Source: Rhodothermaceae bacterium (lineage in GTDB: Bacteria; Bacteroidota; Rhodothermia; Balneolales; Cyclonatronaceae). From it: a stretch of 37,159 nucleotides of DNA. The notes below the pieces were generated by a model. It was not told the DNA's origin, ran no database searches, and saw nothing but the letters and a program-made list of their open reading frames with translations. The translations under genes and the position numbers were made by a program. Positions 8,104 through 15,727 of this stretch are shown in pieces; positions within the stretch are counted from its first letter, which is position 1, and the number at the start of each line of letters is the position of its first letter. The DNA lies in the NCBI GenBank assembly GCA_020201275.1, contig JAIVHB010000139.1:1-37159 (forward strand), in the 5' to 3' direction.

Positions 8104-9603
8104 TCACTCGGCCATCGAACTGCGCATAAAAGTGACAAAATCCTTCCGGAATTGTTGCAGTGACGGACTATGGATGTACATCATATGACCCGATTCATAG
8201 TATGTGAGGCTGATGTTGCCCCGCAATGAAGCATCTAGCCCCATCTGATTCACTGTGTATTCCGTCGCAAAATAGGGTGTAGCCAGATCGTAGTATCCGT
8301 TGGCAATCCAAATTTTCATGTACGGGTTTTTGCTCATTGCTGCACGCAGATCCTCAGCCACATTCAGATACCGGTTTTCCACATTGCTGTAACTCCATGG
8401 ACGCACCCGTCCGGTTAGTATTTCGTATGGCAGATCGCTTTTGTACCCAAGTTCAGTTCGTACATAGTTGTTCATCGTAGCCGCGTAAGGTCCGTAGATG
8501 GCACCGTTATAGCTTGGATCGTAATCAAAAAACTCGCCGGCATTGTCGGCATCGATCCCTTTAAAACGGCTGTCGAGGCGGCCCACAGTCCGGCCCTCGC
8601 CCCTCATCAATTCCTTGGTAAACCTTCTGATATGTATTCGCAGGTTTGCATCGTCCACATACTCTGTACTCATTCCCGTATAATGCGATAGCTGATTTAC
8701 GATCCGCCTGCGTTCCGTTTCTGTTAACTGATCCCCCATCATAAGCGCCTGCGCATAATCGGTAAGGGCAAAATCTTCGACATCATTCAGGGTTTTCCAT
8801 AAGTTCTGCTGCAGGTCCGGACTCAGGCGCTTGTGGTACCAGGCTGTAGCCGTATAAGATGGCAGAAACAGGATATAGGGCAGGTTATTACCCGGTTCGA
8901 AACGGGCCGTCTGAAAGTTCATGATCGACGAAATGAGCATCAGGCCGTTGATATACATGCCATGACGGTCCTGCAGCCATGCCGACAGGCCGGCCGCCCG
9001 GGTCGTGCCGTAGCTCTCGCCGGCAAGGAACTTCGGCGACTCCCACCGCTCATATCGGCTCGTGTACAGACGGATAAATTCACCCACCGACTCAATATCC
9101 TCAACGTAGCCGTGAAACTGGCTTTTGTCCTCGCCGGGTGCCGGACGGCTGTAACCAGTCATCACCGGATCGATAAAGACCAGATCTGTTTCGTCGAGCC
9201 ATGAGTACTCATTGTCGGTGAGTTCAAACGGCGGCCTGAGCATCTCCCCCTTTTCGCTCATCACCACGCGCTTTGGCCCGAGCGCTCCCAGGTGCAGCCA
9301 CACCGACGATGAACCCGGTCCGCCGTTGAATGAAAACGTAACAGGCCTTTTGGCCATATCACTCACACCATCGCGGGTATAAGCGATGAAAAAGATATCG
9401 GCCTTGTGGTTTCCCTCCTCATCCTCCATCCTCATGGTACCGGCGGTGGCCGTATAACTGATGGTCTGCCCTCCGATGCTTACCTGGTGCCGGGTTACCG
9501 AAAGCTGGTCGCCGGCAGATAATGCATTCGTTACTGAAGGAACGGCTGTGATCAACGCCAGGATCAGAATGAACAATAAGGCATGTGGAGCGGTAGAAGT
9601 CAT
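8104..9603 (-). CDS. Secreted S10-family serine carboxypeptidase
   Basis: The 499-residue protein starts with a signal peptide (about residues 6-28). The S10 fold is shown by SYTATAGTM, PVTFSFNGGPGSSSVWLHLGALGP (oxyanion-hole region, about residues 87-110), the nucleophile motif GESYG (Ser197), NGYYDLATP (Asp439) and ESGHMMY (His473), which complete the Ser-Asp-His triad. The product removes amino acids from peptide C-termini in the periplasm or outside the cell. The ATG at 9603 precedes the signal peptide directly. It appears monocistronic: galE lies upstream on the same strand with a 106-bp gap, and the CPBP gene is 245 bp downstream. Confidence 0.92.
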   Translation of the reverse strand: MTSTAPHALLFILILALITAVPSVTNALSAGDQLSVTRHQVSIGGQTISYTATAGTMRMEDEEGNHKADIFFIAYTRDGVSDMAKRPVTFSFNGGPGSSSVWLHLGALGPKRVVMSEKGEMLRPPFELTDNEYSWLDETDLVFIDPVMTGYSRPAPGEDKSQFHGYVEDIESVGEFIRLYTSRYERWESPKFLAGESYGTTRAAGLSAWLQDRHGMYINGLMLISSIMNFQTARFEPGNNLPYILFLPSYTATAWYHKRLSPDLQQNLWKTLNDVEDFALTDYAQALMMGDQLTETERRRIVNQLSHYTGMSTEYVDDANLRIHIRRFTKELMRGEGRTVGRLDSRFKGIDADNAGEFFDYDPSYNGAIYGPYAATMNNYVRTELGYKSDLPYEILTGRVRPWSYSNVENRYLNVAEDLRAAMSKNPYMKIWIANGYYDLATPYFATEYTVNQMGLDASLRGNISLTYYESGHMMYIHSPSLQQFRKDFVTFMRSSMAE

Positions 9604-9709
9604 GGCTTTACAGGTTTATGGATAATTGGCAGCAGAACGTCTCGTTCAATATCGCATCAATGCGCCACTTACACAAACCTTAGCACAGAACCCTTCGCTT
9701 TTAGCTGAT

Positions 9710-10690
9710 TCATTTTTGTTTGTAGATATTCCACATACTTTCAACCAATTCTGAAAGGCCGGAGTGTTGTGCTTTCCAGTCGATCGTTGTTTTTGCCAGT
9801 GCGGATACTGCCACCAGTTCGGCCGGATCACCTTCACGGCGACTTGTAATATCATACGCAACACGACGCCCGCTAACTTTTTCCGACTCACTGATTACTT
9901 CCAGAACGGTATAACCTTTACCGGTCGCCAGATTTAAAACCAGATCCCGCTTTTCCGACTCCAGATATTCCATGGCCTTTACATGCGCAGTCGCGAGGTC
10001 GTTAACATGTATGTAGTCCCGAATGCATGTTCCATCGCGGGTTGGATAGTCATTACCGAATACATTCATTTTAGGACGGATACCTGCGGCTACTTCCATC
10101 ACGATGGGCAGCAGATTTGCAGGATTCCTCTCCTTGCCGGTAATCCGACCATGAATATCGTAGCCGGCAGCGTTAAAATATCGCAATGCCGCATAGCGCA
10201 GATTTCTCAAGCGACTGTACCATTCCAAAGCCTGTTCAATTGCCAGTTTGGTATAACCGTAATAATTGACCGGTTTCAGGGGATGCTTTTCATCAATGGG
10301 TAAATATTCCGGGTCCCCGTATGTCGCGGCAGATGAGGAAAAGACAAAGTTTTTAATGTCGTGCTCCATCATCATATTGAGCAGGTTCAGAGTGGCTACG
10401 GTGTTGGCGCTGGTATATTTTTCCGGCTCCTGCATCGATTCTCCGGCTGCCTTCAGGGCTGCGAAGTGAAAAACTGAATCGAACGGATCTGAGGTACTAC
10501 CGTCAAACAGCCTCTTGAGAAGGGCAAGATCTTGCATATCTCCCTCAATCAGCCTTGCGCGTTCATCCACATTCTCGCGCATCCCCGTTGAGAAATTGTC
10601 GAGAATTGTAACACTGTGCCCGGAATCGATAAGTTCGTAAACAATGTGTGAGCCGATGTAACCGGCACCACCTATAACCATGATATTCAT
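9710..10690 (-). CDS. galE: UDP-glucose 4-epimerase
   Basis: The 326-residue SDR-family protein has an N-terminal NAD-binding loop GGAGYIGSH (residues 7-15), DNFSTG (31-36), SSSAATYG (118-125) and the YxxxK pair (Tyr144, Lys148). It interconverts UDP-galactose and UDP-glucose in the Leloir pathway. I place the start at 10690 because the Rossmann strand MNIMVIGGAGYIG begins there; an in-frame ATG at 10732 would add 14 non-conserved residues. It is divergent from the LacI-type regulator and opposite galK, so it belongs to the galactose locus though it is not in the symporter-galK operon. Confidence 0.95.
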   Translation of the reverse strand: MNIMVIGGAGYIGSHIVYELIDSGHSVTILDNFSTGMRENVDERARLIEGDMQDLALLKRLFDGSTSDPFDSVFHFAALKAAGESMQEPEKYTSANTVATLNLLNMMMEHDIKNFVFSSSAATYGDPEYLPIDEKHPLKPVNYYGYTKLAIEQALEWYSRLRNLRYAALRYFNAAGYDIHGRITGKERNPANLLPIVMEVAAGIRPKMNVFGNDYPTRDGTCIRDYIHVNDLATAHVKAMEYLESEKRDLVLNLATGKGYTVLEVISESEKVSGRRVAYDITSRREGDPAELVAVSALAKTTIDWKAQHSGLSELVESMWNIYKQK

Positions 10691-10770
10691 ATACTTATAT
10701 TGCTTTATGAAGTTTACAGTGTATGCGTTCAACAGGTTGATAAAAACAGCATCTGAATTATTTTGTTAAA

Positions 10771-10980
10771 ATGAACAAACCCTGCACCATTTTAAAACAA
10801 ATACAGAAAATTCGGCTGCCTTTTCTTGTGCTTACAATAGCTGTTTCCGGCTGTACGGCGCATAAAGGTGATCAATCTTACTTCGACGTACATGAAATGC
10901 AGGATACAACCTGCTGCTCAAAAGTCAACAGATTTAAGTTCATTTTTGACGTACTTTTTAATGTCAACTATTACCAATAA
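10771..10980 (+). CDS. Short putative lipoprotein ORF, possibly a gene remnant
   Basis: The 69-codon ORF begins with a convincing lipoprotein signal: Lys/Arg-rich n-region, hydrophobic LPFLVLTIAV, then lipobox VSGC with Cys at residue 28. The remaining 40 residues (AHKGDQSYFDVHEMQDTT and onward) match nothing I recognise and end just before the LacI-type gene. It could be a small real lipoprotein, or the 5' stub of a larger secreted protein (for example a glycosidase of this sugar locus) whose body was deleted, as happened to galM nearby. I cannot decide between these. Confidence 0.35.
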   Translation: MNKPCTILKQIQKIRLPFLVLTIAVSGCTAHKGDQSYFDVHEMQDTTCCSKVNRFKFIFDVLFNVNYYQ

Positions 10981-10996
10981 GATCAATTATCAACAG

Positions 10997-12031
10997 ATGG
11001 ATAAAGAAAGTCGCCGTACCGGCAATATAACACTCAAAGAAGTGGCAGAGGCCGTCGGCGTTTCAACCATGACCGTCTCCAGAGTTATTAACAACCGGCC
11101 GAATGTTGATGAAAAAACCAGGAAAAAAATCCTTGAAGCAGCCAAAAAAATGGGCTACACCCCAAATCATGTTGCCAAAAGTCTTGTCTCAAGCAGAACA
11201 TATACCATTGGGGTTATTATACCAGAGATTTCCCATTCCTTTTTCCCGGAAGTTGTAAGAGGAATCGAAGAAGCAACCAACAACAAGAATTATCAGATTT
11301 TCTTAACCAATACGTCCGACAACTTCGGGAAAGAACAGAAAGTTCTTAATGCCCTCAGATCCAAAAGAGTGGATGGAATACTGGTTTCCAGCAGTCTGAC
11401 AACCGACGATTTCAGTTTCTACAAACTGATAATCAAATCGGGTTTACCTCTTGTTTTTTTTGATCGTGGCATCGAAGATATTGGCGCCAGTTGTATCGGA
11501 GTGAACGACAAAACGGCCTCCCGTCAGATTACCGAGCACCTGATCAGTCATAAATACAAGAGGATTGGATATCTGAGCGGGCCAAAACGGGTATCAATTG
11601 GTAAAGAGCGATTTAATGGCTATATCGAAGCCATGACCAGGCACAATCTCGAAATTGATGAGCGGCTGATAATCGAGAATGGTTTTAACGAAAAATGTGG
11701 TTACGCAGCCATGAATGAATTGCTGGCACTCCCGAAAGAGATCTGGCCCCGCGCTGTTGTGGCTGTGAACGATCCCGTAGCGTTTGGTGCAATGGATGCT
11801 ATCAGGGAAGCGGGTTTGAGTATACCGAATGATATCGCGATCGTCGGCTTCACAGATGATATAAGAGCCAAACTTGTGGCCTGCCCTCTTACCACTGTTC
11901 AGCAGCCTGCATATGAAGTCGGGAAAAAAGCAGCATCAAAACTGATCAGAACGATCGAAAATAAGGATGAACCCGTTGAAACTGTGGAATTGATAACGAA
12001 GCTTGTTATCCGGAAATCCTGCGGGTGTTAA
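10997..12031 (+). CDS. LacI-family transcriptional regulator of the galactose locus
   Basis: The 344-residue protein has a LacI-type helix-turn-helix at about residues 11-32 (ITLKEVAEAVGVSTMTVSRVINN), the hinge region RKKILEAAKKMGYTPNHVAKSL, and a periplasmic-binding-protein-like sensor domain (YTIGVIIPEISHSFF, RVDGILVSSS, DRGIEDIGASCIGVND, GYLSGPKRVSIGKERFNGY, AVNDPVAFGAMDAIREAGLSIPNDIAIVGF, LTTVQQPAYEVGKKAA). Start at 10997 (MDKES) gives the normal length; upstream in-frame starts add a non-conserved stretch. A LacI-type palindrome lies 56 bp after its stop, at the symporter promoter, so it likely represses symporter-galK until galactose or a related sugar binds. The inducer is inferred. 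Confidence 0.9.
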   Translation: MDKESRRTGNITLKEVAEAVGVSTMTVSRVINNRPNVDEKTRKKILEAAKKMGYTPNHVAKSLVSSRTYTIGVIIPEISHSFFPEVVRGIEEATNNKNYQIFLTNTSDNFGKEQKVLNALRSKRVDGILVSSSLTTDDFSFYKLIIKSGLPLVFFDRGIEDIGASCIGVNDKTASRQITEHLISHKYKRIGYLSGPKRVSIGKERFNGYIEAMTRHNLEIDERLIIENGFNEKCGYAAMNELLALPKEIWPRAVVAVNDPVAFGAMDAIREAGLSIPNDIAIVGFTDDIRAKLVACPLTTVQQPAYEVGKKAASKLIRTIENKDEPVETVELITKLVIRKSCGC

Positions 12032-12054
12032 TTACCAGGATAAAAATGTGACAT

Positions 12055-12085
12055 TTTGCACTAAACCTTTTTTTTATTAGTTTCG
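12055..12085 (+). promoter_or_regulatory. Promoter of the symporter-galK operon
   Basis: TTTG (12055-12058) is followed after exactly 19 bp by TAGTTTCG (12078-12085), a one-mismatch form of the -7 consensus TAnnTTTG. Transcription would start around 12091, inside the operator palindrome. The leader to the symporter ATG is about 110 nt. Confidence 0.55.
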
Positions 12086-12086
12086 A

Positions 12087-12102
12087 ATGTTAGCGATAAC
12101 AT
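12087..12102. promoter_or_regulatory. LacI-family operator at the predicted start point
   Basis: ATGTTAGCGATAACAT is a 16-bp site with perfect 6-bp arms (ATGTTA/TAACAT) around a CG-containing centre. This is the classic form of LacI/GntR(LacI-type)-family operators. It begins 2 bp after the -7 box and covers the probable +1, a position that would block transcription. The neighbouring LacI-type gene is the obvious ligand. I did not find a second copy in the galE-lacI divergent region. Confidence 0.72.
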
Positions 12103-12203
12103 AAATTATGTTCTCTGATCGGGATTTTTTTTTGCGTCTTGGATAACTGATAGAACAACGATTCTTTCTCTACTGCATCCACCAACCACATAATGCCATA
12201 CCC

Positions 12204-13763
12204 ATGCAATTCTCCGCGATAGATTTTATTGTCTTCTTCGGCTATTGCTTCATCATCCTGTTTCTTGGTCTGTTTATAGCCAACCGAAAAGCTACAGGCG
12301 ACGCCGAAGGATACTTTCTCGCCAGCAAGTCTCTTCCATGGTGGGCGATCGGAACTTCCCTGATTGCCGCAAACATATCGGCTGAACAGATGATTGGCAT
12401 GGCCGGATCCGGTTTTGCAATCGGCCTCGCTATTGCCAGCTACGAGTGGATGGCTGCCCTGACCCTGATACTGGTGGCCAAATACATGATCCCGATATTT
12501 CTGGACAAGGGCATATACAGTATGCCGCAGTTTCTGGGTGTTCGCTATGATGAGCGGGTACGGGCCATTCTGGCCATATTCTGGTTATTGGTATACATAT
12601 TTGTAAACCTTACCTCTGTTCTCTATCTCGGAGCGCTTTCTATGGAGACCATTCTCGGTTTTCCACTCATCTACGGGATCATAGGTCTGGCACTTTTTGC
12701 TGCGATTTATTCCATCTACGGCGGACTTAAGGCCGTGGCCTGGACAGATGTGGTTCAGGTAGCCTTTCTTGTTGGTGGTGGATTATTAACCACCTGGCTG
12801 GCCCTGAATGCTTTCAGCGGGGGAGATGGTGCCATTGCCGGATTCATGAGTCTGTTCCGCGAGGTGCCTGGTCATTTTGAGATGATTCTTTCCCGGGGTC
12901 ATGAGTTTTACTATGAATTACCCGGATTAAGTGTTCTCCTCGGGGGGCTGTGGATTGCCAATATCAGTTACTGGGGATGCAATCAGTATATCATACAGCG
13001 GGCACTCGCGGCAAAGAGTGTGGAAGAGGCACAAAAAGGCCTGATGTTTGCAGGTTATTTAAAACTGCTCATGCCCATCATCGTAGTTATTCCCGGAATT
13101 GTCGCTTTTGGTTTTGGCGCGTCACTGCTTCGGCCGGATGAGGCCTATCCTTGGCTGCTTGGCGAATTTGTACCGATCGGCCTTCGCGGACTGGCCTTTG
13201 CCGCCCTGATCGCTGCCATTGCTTCCTCCCTGGCTTCCATGACCAACAGTACCTCGACCATTTTTACCATGGATATCTACAGGGTGCATTTTAACAAGCA
13301 GGCTTCCGAAAAAACACTGGTACTCACAGGAAGGTTAGTCAGCTTTGTCGCTCTGTTAATCGCCGTGATGGTGGCTCCACTGGTTGAAAATTTTGGTCAG
13401 GCATTCCAGTTCATCCAGGAATTTACGGGATATGTAAGCCCCGGAATTGTGGCCATTTTCCTTCTTGGTTTGTTCTGGAAGCGGGCCACTCCTAACTCCG
13501 CGGTATGGGCTGCCATTTTAACCATCCCGTCCGGGTTTGCCCTGCGCTGGCTTTTCCCGACTCTGCCGTTTCTGGATCGTATGGGTATCGTATTCCTTTT
13601 CCTTAGCCTTGTTATGGTAGCCATCTCGTTATACGAAACCTCAGACAAAGACCCGAACGCTATTGAATACAAGGCAAATATGTTCCGCACCGAGACCAGC
13701 TTCAACATCGGATCAATCGGTATCTGTGCGATTTTAGTCGTCCTTTACATCCTTTTCTGGTAA
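12204..13763 (+). CDS. SSS-family sodium/sugar symporter (SGLT-like, probably galactose)
   Basis: The 519-residue protein has about 13-14 membrane helices. Family marks include GYFLASKSLPWWAIGTSLIAANISAEQMIGMAGSGF cut in parts as SLIAANISAEQMIGM (sodium-site helix 1), YSIYGGLKAVAWTDVVQ, GLWIANISYWGCNQYIIQR, and AALIAAIASSLASMTNSTSTIFTMDIY with the sodium-site serines. The SISAEQ-like element and the YWGCNQYI motif resemble bacterial sodium/galactose transporters such as vSGLT. Direct linkage to galK (4-bp gap) supports galactose as substrate. It would import sugar across the inner membrane with sodium. Expression is likely under the LacI-type operator upstream. Confidence 0.88.
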   Translation: MQFSAIDFIVFFGYCFIILFLGLFIANRKATGDAEGYFLASKSLPWWAIGTSLIAANISAEQMIGMAGSGFAIGLAIASYEWMAALTLILVAKYMIPIFLDKGIYSMPQFLGVRYDERVRAILAIFWLLVYIFVNLTSVLYLGALSMETILGFPLIYGIIGLALFAAIYSIYGGLKAVAWTDVVQVAFLVGGGLLTTWLALNAFSGGDGAIAGFMSLFREVPGHFEMILSRGHEFYYELPGLSVLLGGLWIANISYWGCNQYIIQRALAAKSVEEAQKGLMFAGYLKLLMPIIVVIPGIVAFGFGASLLRPDEAYPWLLGEFVPIGLRGLAFAALIAAIASSLASMTNSTSTIFTMDIYRVHFNKQASEKTLVLTGRLVSFVALLIAVMVAPLVENFGQAFQFIQEFTGYVSPGIVAIFLLGLFWKRATPNSAVWAAILTIPSGFALRWLFPTLPFLDRMGIVFLFLSLVMVAISLYETSDKDPNAIEYKANMFRTETSFNIGSIGICAILVVLYILFW

Positions 13764-13767
13764 TTAC

Positions 13768-14958
13768 ATGCAGGAACTTCAGGCGAAAATATTGACAAAA
13801 CATTCAGACCGTTATGCCGGTGAAACCCTTCTGGTACGCTCACCGGGAAGGGTAAACCTGATCGGCGAGCATACCGACTACAACAATGGTTTCGTGCTCC
13901 CGGCGGCGATAGATAAAGCCATTATACTGGCACTATCCAAAAACAGCGATAATCTGATCCGGCTTAACTCGGCTGACATGGAACCCGGCTATTTTGAAAC
14001 CCCGGTTCTCAAAAGTTATAAAAAAACGGGTGTCCACTGGGCCGACTACATCATCGGAGTTGTCGACGAACTACAGAAAGACGGTTTTCACACCGGAGGT
14101 TTCGACTGCACCTTTGGTGGTGATATACCCATCGGTGCCGGGCTCTCATCTTCTGCAGCCCTTGAGGGGGGTGTTGCCTTTGGGCTGGCCAGACTGTTTG
14201 ATTTTGACCTGTCGCTGCTGGCCTTAACGAAAATAGCCCAGCGAGCGGAAAACAACTTTGTGGGGGTACAATGCGGCATAATGGACCAGTTTGCCAGCCT
14301 GCACGGTGAAAAAGACAGGGTCATCAAACTGGATTGCCGGTCACTGGACTATGAGTTGTATCCTTTTCAATGGGATCATACCCGTGTATTGCTCTGCGAT
14401 ACAAAAGTGCGCAGAACATTAGCCGGCTCCGAATACAACATCCGCCGCCGGCAATGCGAGGAGGGTGTCGCCATTATAAATAAATCGGATCCCTCTGTGC
14501 GAAGTCTGCGCGATGTCACTTTCCATCAATTAGAAAGCCATAAAGACAAGATGGATGCGGTGGTGTACAGGCGATGCCGGTATGTACTTGAGGAAAACCA
14601 GCGCGTAACGGATGCATGCACCATGCTTCTGGAAAACGACCTGGCCGGGTTTGGACAAAAAATGTATCAGTCGCATTACGGCCTCAGAGATGATTATGAA
14701 GTGAGCTGCCGTGAGCTCGACATCCTCGTTGAAGCTGCCGAGCAGATCGACGGTGTTCTCGGAGCCCGTATGATGGGCGGCGGTTTCGGTGGATGTACCA
14801 TCAATCTTGTTCTGGATAACACTCTGGAGGATACCATCCGGCAAATTCAAACATATTACCATGAGAAAACCGGGAAAGAGCCGGGCTTTCATATTGTACA
14901 GATCGGCCAGGGCACACATCTTGTGACCGAACTGGCTGATGACACAAAAAGCAGCTGA
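13768..14958 (+). CDS. galK: Galactokinase
   Basis: The 396-residue GHMP kinase has all three family motifs: RSPGRVNLIGEHTDYNNGFV (about residues 24-43, galactokinase signature), the ATP loop GAGLSSSAALEGGV (about 127-140), and MMGGGFGGCT near residue 335. It phosphorylates galactose at C1 with ATP in the cytoplasm. Slightly longer than most relatives because of a C-terminal extension. The ATG at 13768 is 4 bp after the symporter stop. The galM remnant begins 14 bp after its stop; no galT is found in the window. Confidence 0.95.
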   Translation: MQELQAKILTKHSDRYAGETLLVRSPGRVNLIGEHTDYNNGFVLPAAIDKAIILALSKNSDNLIRLNSADMEPGYFETPVLKSYKKTGVHWADYIIGVVDELQKDGFHTGGFDCTFGGDIPIGAGLSSSAALEGGVAFGLARLFDFDLSLLALTKIAQRAENNFVGVQCGIMDQFASLHGEKDRVIKLDCRSLDYELYPFQWDHTRVLLCDTKVRRTLAGSEYNIRRRQCEEGVAIINKSDPSVRSLRDVTFHQLESHKDKMDAVVYRRCRYVLEENQRVTDACTMLLENDLAGFGQKMYQSHYGLRDDYEVSCRELDILVEAAEQIDGVLGARMMGGGFGGCTINLVLDNTLEDTIRQIQTYYHEKTGKEPGFHIVQIGQGTHLVTELADDTKSS

Positions 14959-14972
14959 TTAAGAGCTGATAC

Positions 14973-15390
14973 AACGGTGGCCCCGGCGGGCTGCACTCCG
15001 TTGTCTGGGACATCATTGCAGTTCACAAAAACAAACTGGTTTTACGTTATCTCTCCGAAGATGGCGATAACGGATACCCGGGATATCTGGACATCAACGT
15101 TTTTTTTAGTCTTAACGATGATGGGGAGTTGATCATGGATTATTGAGCTTGAAACCACAGAACCAGGGCTGCAATTCTACTCTGCAAATGCACTGGATGG
15201 TGCCGATATCGGCAGAGAAGGAGTTCCCTACGAATCCAGAACTGCATTTTGCCTTGAACCACAGCACTTTCCCGACTCACCCAATCAGCCCGCTTTTCCA
15301 GGTGTTATTCTGGAGTCCGGGGAGATATTCAATAGCACTTCTGTCTATCGCTTTAAAACCGGCACAAAAAAGCCCCTGACATCACCATAA
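14973..15390 (+). pseudogene. galM: galM (aldose 1-epimerase) remnant with N-terminal and central deletions
   Basis: Two fragments in different frames are both clear GalM. The first (14973-15146) reads NGGPGGLHSVVWD, then LVLRYLSEDGDNGYPGYLDI and [12 protein letters not shown], matching the middle of the family. The second (15142-15390) reads [20 protein letters not shown], then [20 protein letters not shown] and SVYRF, the C-terminus. Missing are the first 110 or so residues, which should follow galK, and roughly 120-130 residues between the fragments, including the catalytic histidine region. The frame also shifts at about 15141-15146. No functional mutarotase could be made. Its former place at the end of the operon is normal for galM. 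Confidence 0.88.
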
Positions 15391-15410
15391 ACGATTAAAC
15401 ATCAGGGGCT
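15366..15410 (-). terminator. Intrinsic terminator of tRNA-Phe, overlapping the galM remnant 3' end
   Basis: Read on the minus strand, AGCCCCTGA (15410 to 15402) pairs perfectly with TCAGGGGCT (15379 to 15371) across a 22-nt loop, followed by a T run (15370 to 15366 and on). It lies 12 bp beyond the tRNA 3' end. The arm 15371-15379 is inside the galM remnant's last codons. On the plus strand there is no T tract of comparable strength. Confidence 0.75.
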
Positions 15411-15421
15411 TGAATTCGGCG

Positions 15422-15494
15422 TGGGACCGGCCGGAATCGAACCGGCGACACATGGATTTTCAGTCCATTGCTCTACCAACTGAGCTACAGTCCC
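15422..15494 (-). tRNA. tRNA-Phe (GAA)
   Basis: The minus strand folds as a complete 73-nt tRNA. The acceptor stem is GGGACTG/CGGTCCC, the D arm is GCTCAGTTGGTAGAGC, and the anticodon stem ATGGA/TCCAT holds loop CTGAAAA with anticodon GAA. A T stem GCCGG/CCGGC has loop TTCGATT, and the discriminator base is A. The 3' CCA is not encoded (ACGCC follows), so it is added after transcription. A TATATTTC element (15517 to 15510) is a likely -7 box, with transcription starting only a few bases before the tRNA. Confidence 0.96.
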
Positions 15495-15613
15495 TAAAAG
15501 GACAGAATGGAAATATACAGCGGTTTTACCCATAAATGAAAGACTGCAAAGGTAAAATTCAGATTTTCCGTTAATCTGCCGGTGTCCTGGCTTTTATTTC
15601 AGCATGCTGGCAG

Positions 15614-15629
15614 TATTCGGGCCCGAATA
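15614..15629. repeat. Perfect 16-bp palindrome in the tRNA-Phe/recJ spacer
   Basis: TATTCGGGCCCGAATA is perfectly self-complementary. It lies about 100 bp past the recJ stop and 120 bp upstream of tRNA-Phe. A palindrome without loop is more like a dimeric protein site than a terminator. No regulator can be assigned. Confidence 0.5.
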
Positions 15630-15641
15630 TCGCCGGGTCGC

Positions 15642-15722
15642 TACGTCTCAAGAATCGGATATCAAAAAGTCGCGATCCGGGCCAAAACGGGATTCATTTG
15701 ATTTAACGATTCATGAGACGTA
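15642..15722. repeat. 16-bp inverted repeat just downstream of recJ
   Basis: TACGTCTCAAGAATCG (15642-15657) and CGATTCATGAGACGTA (15707-15722) are inverted copies with one mismatch, separated by 49 bp. The recJ stop codon starts 6 bp beyond the right arm, so the structure would form at the 3' end of the recJ transcript. There is no T tract, so it may be an mRNA-end stabiliser, a terminator of another kind or the ends of a tiny mobile-type repeat. Confidence 0.5.
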
Positions 15723-15727
15723 CCGAT

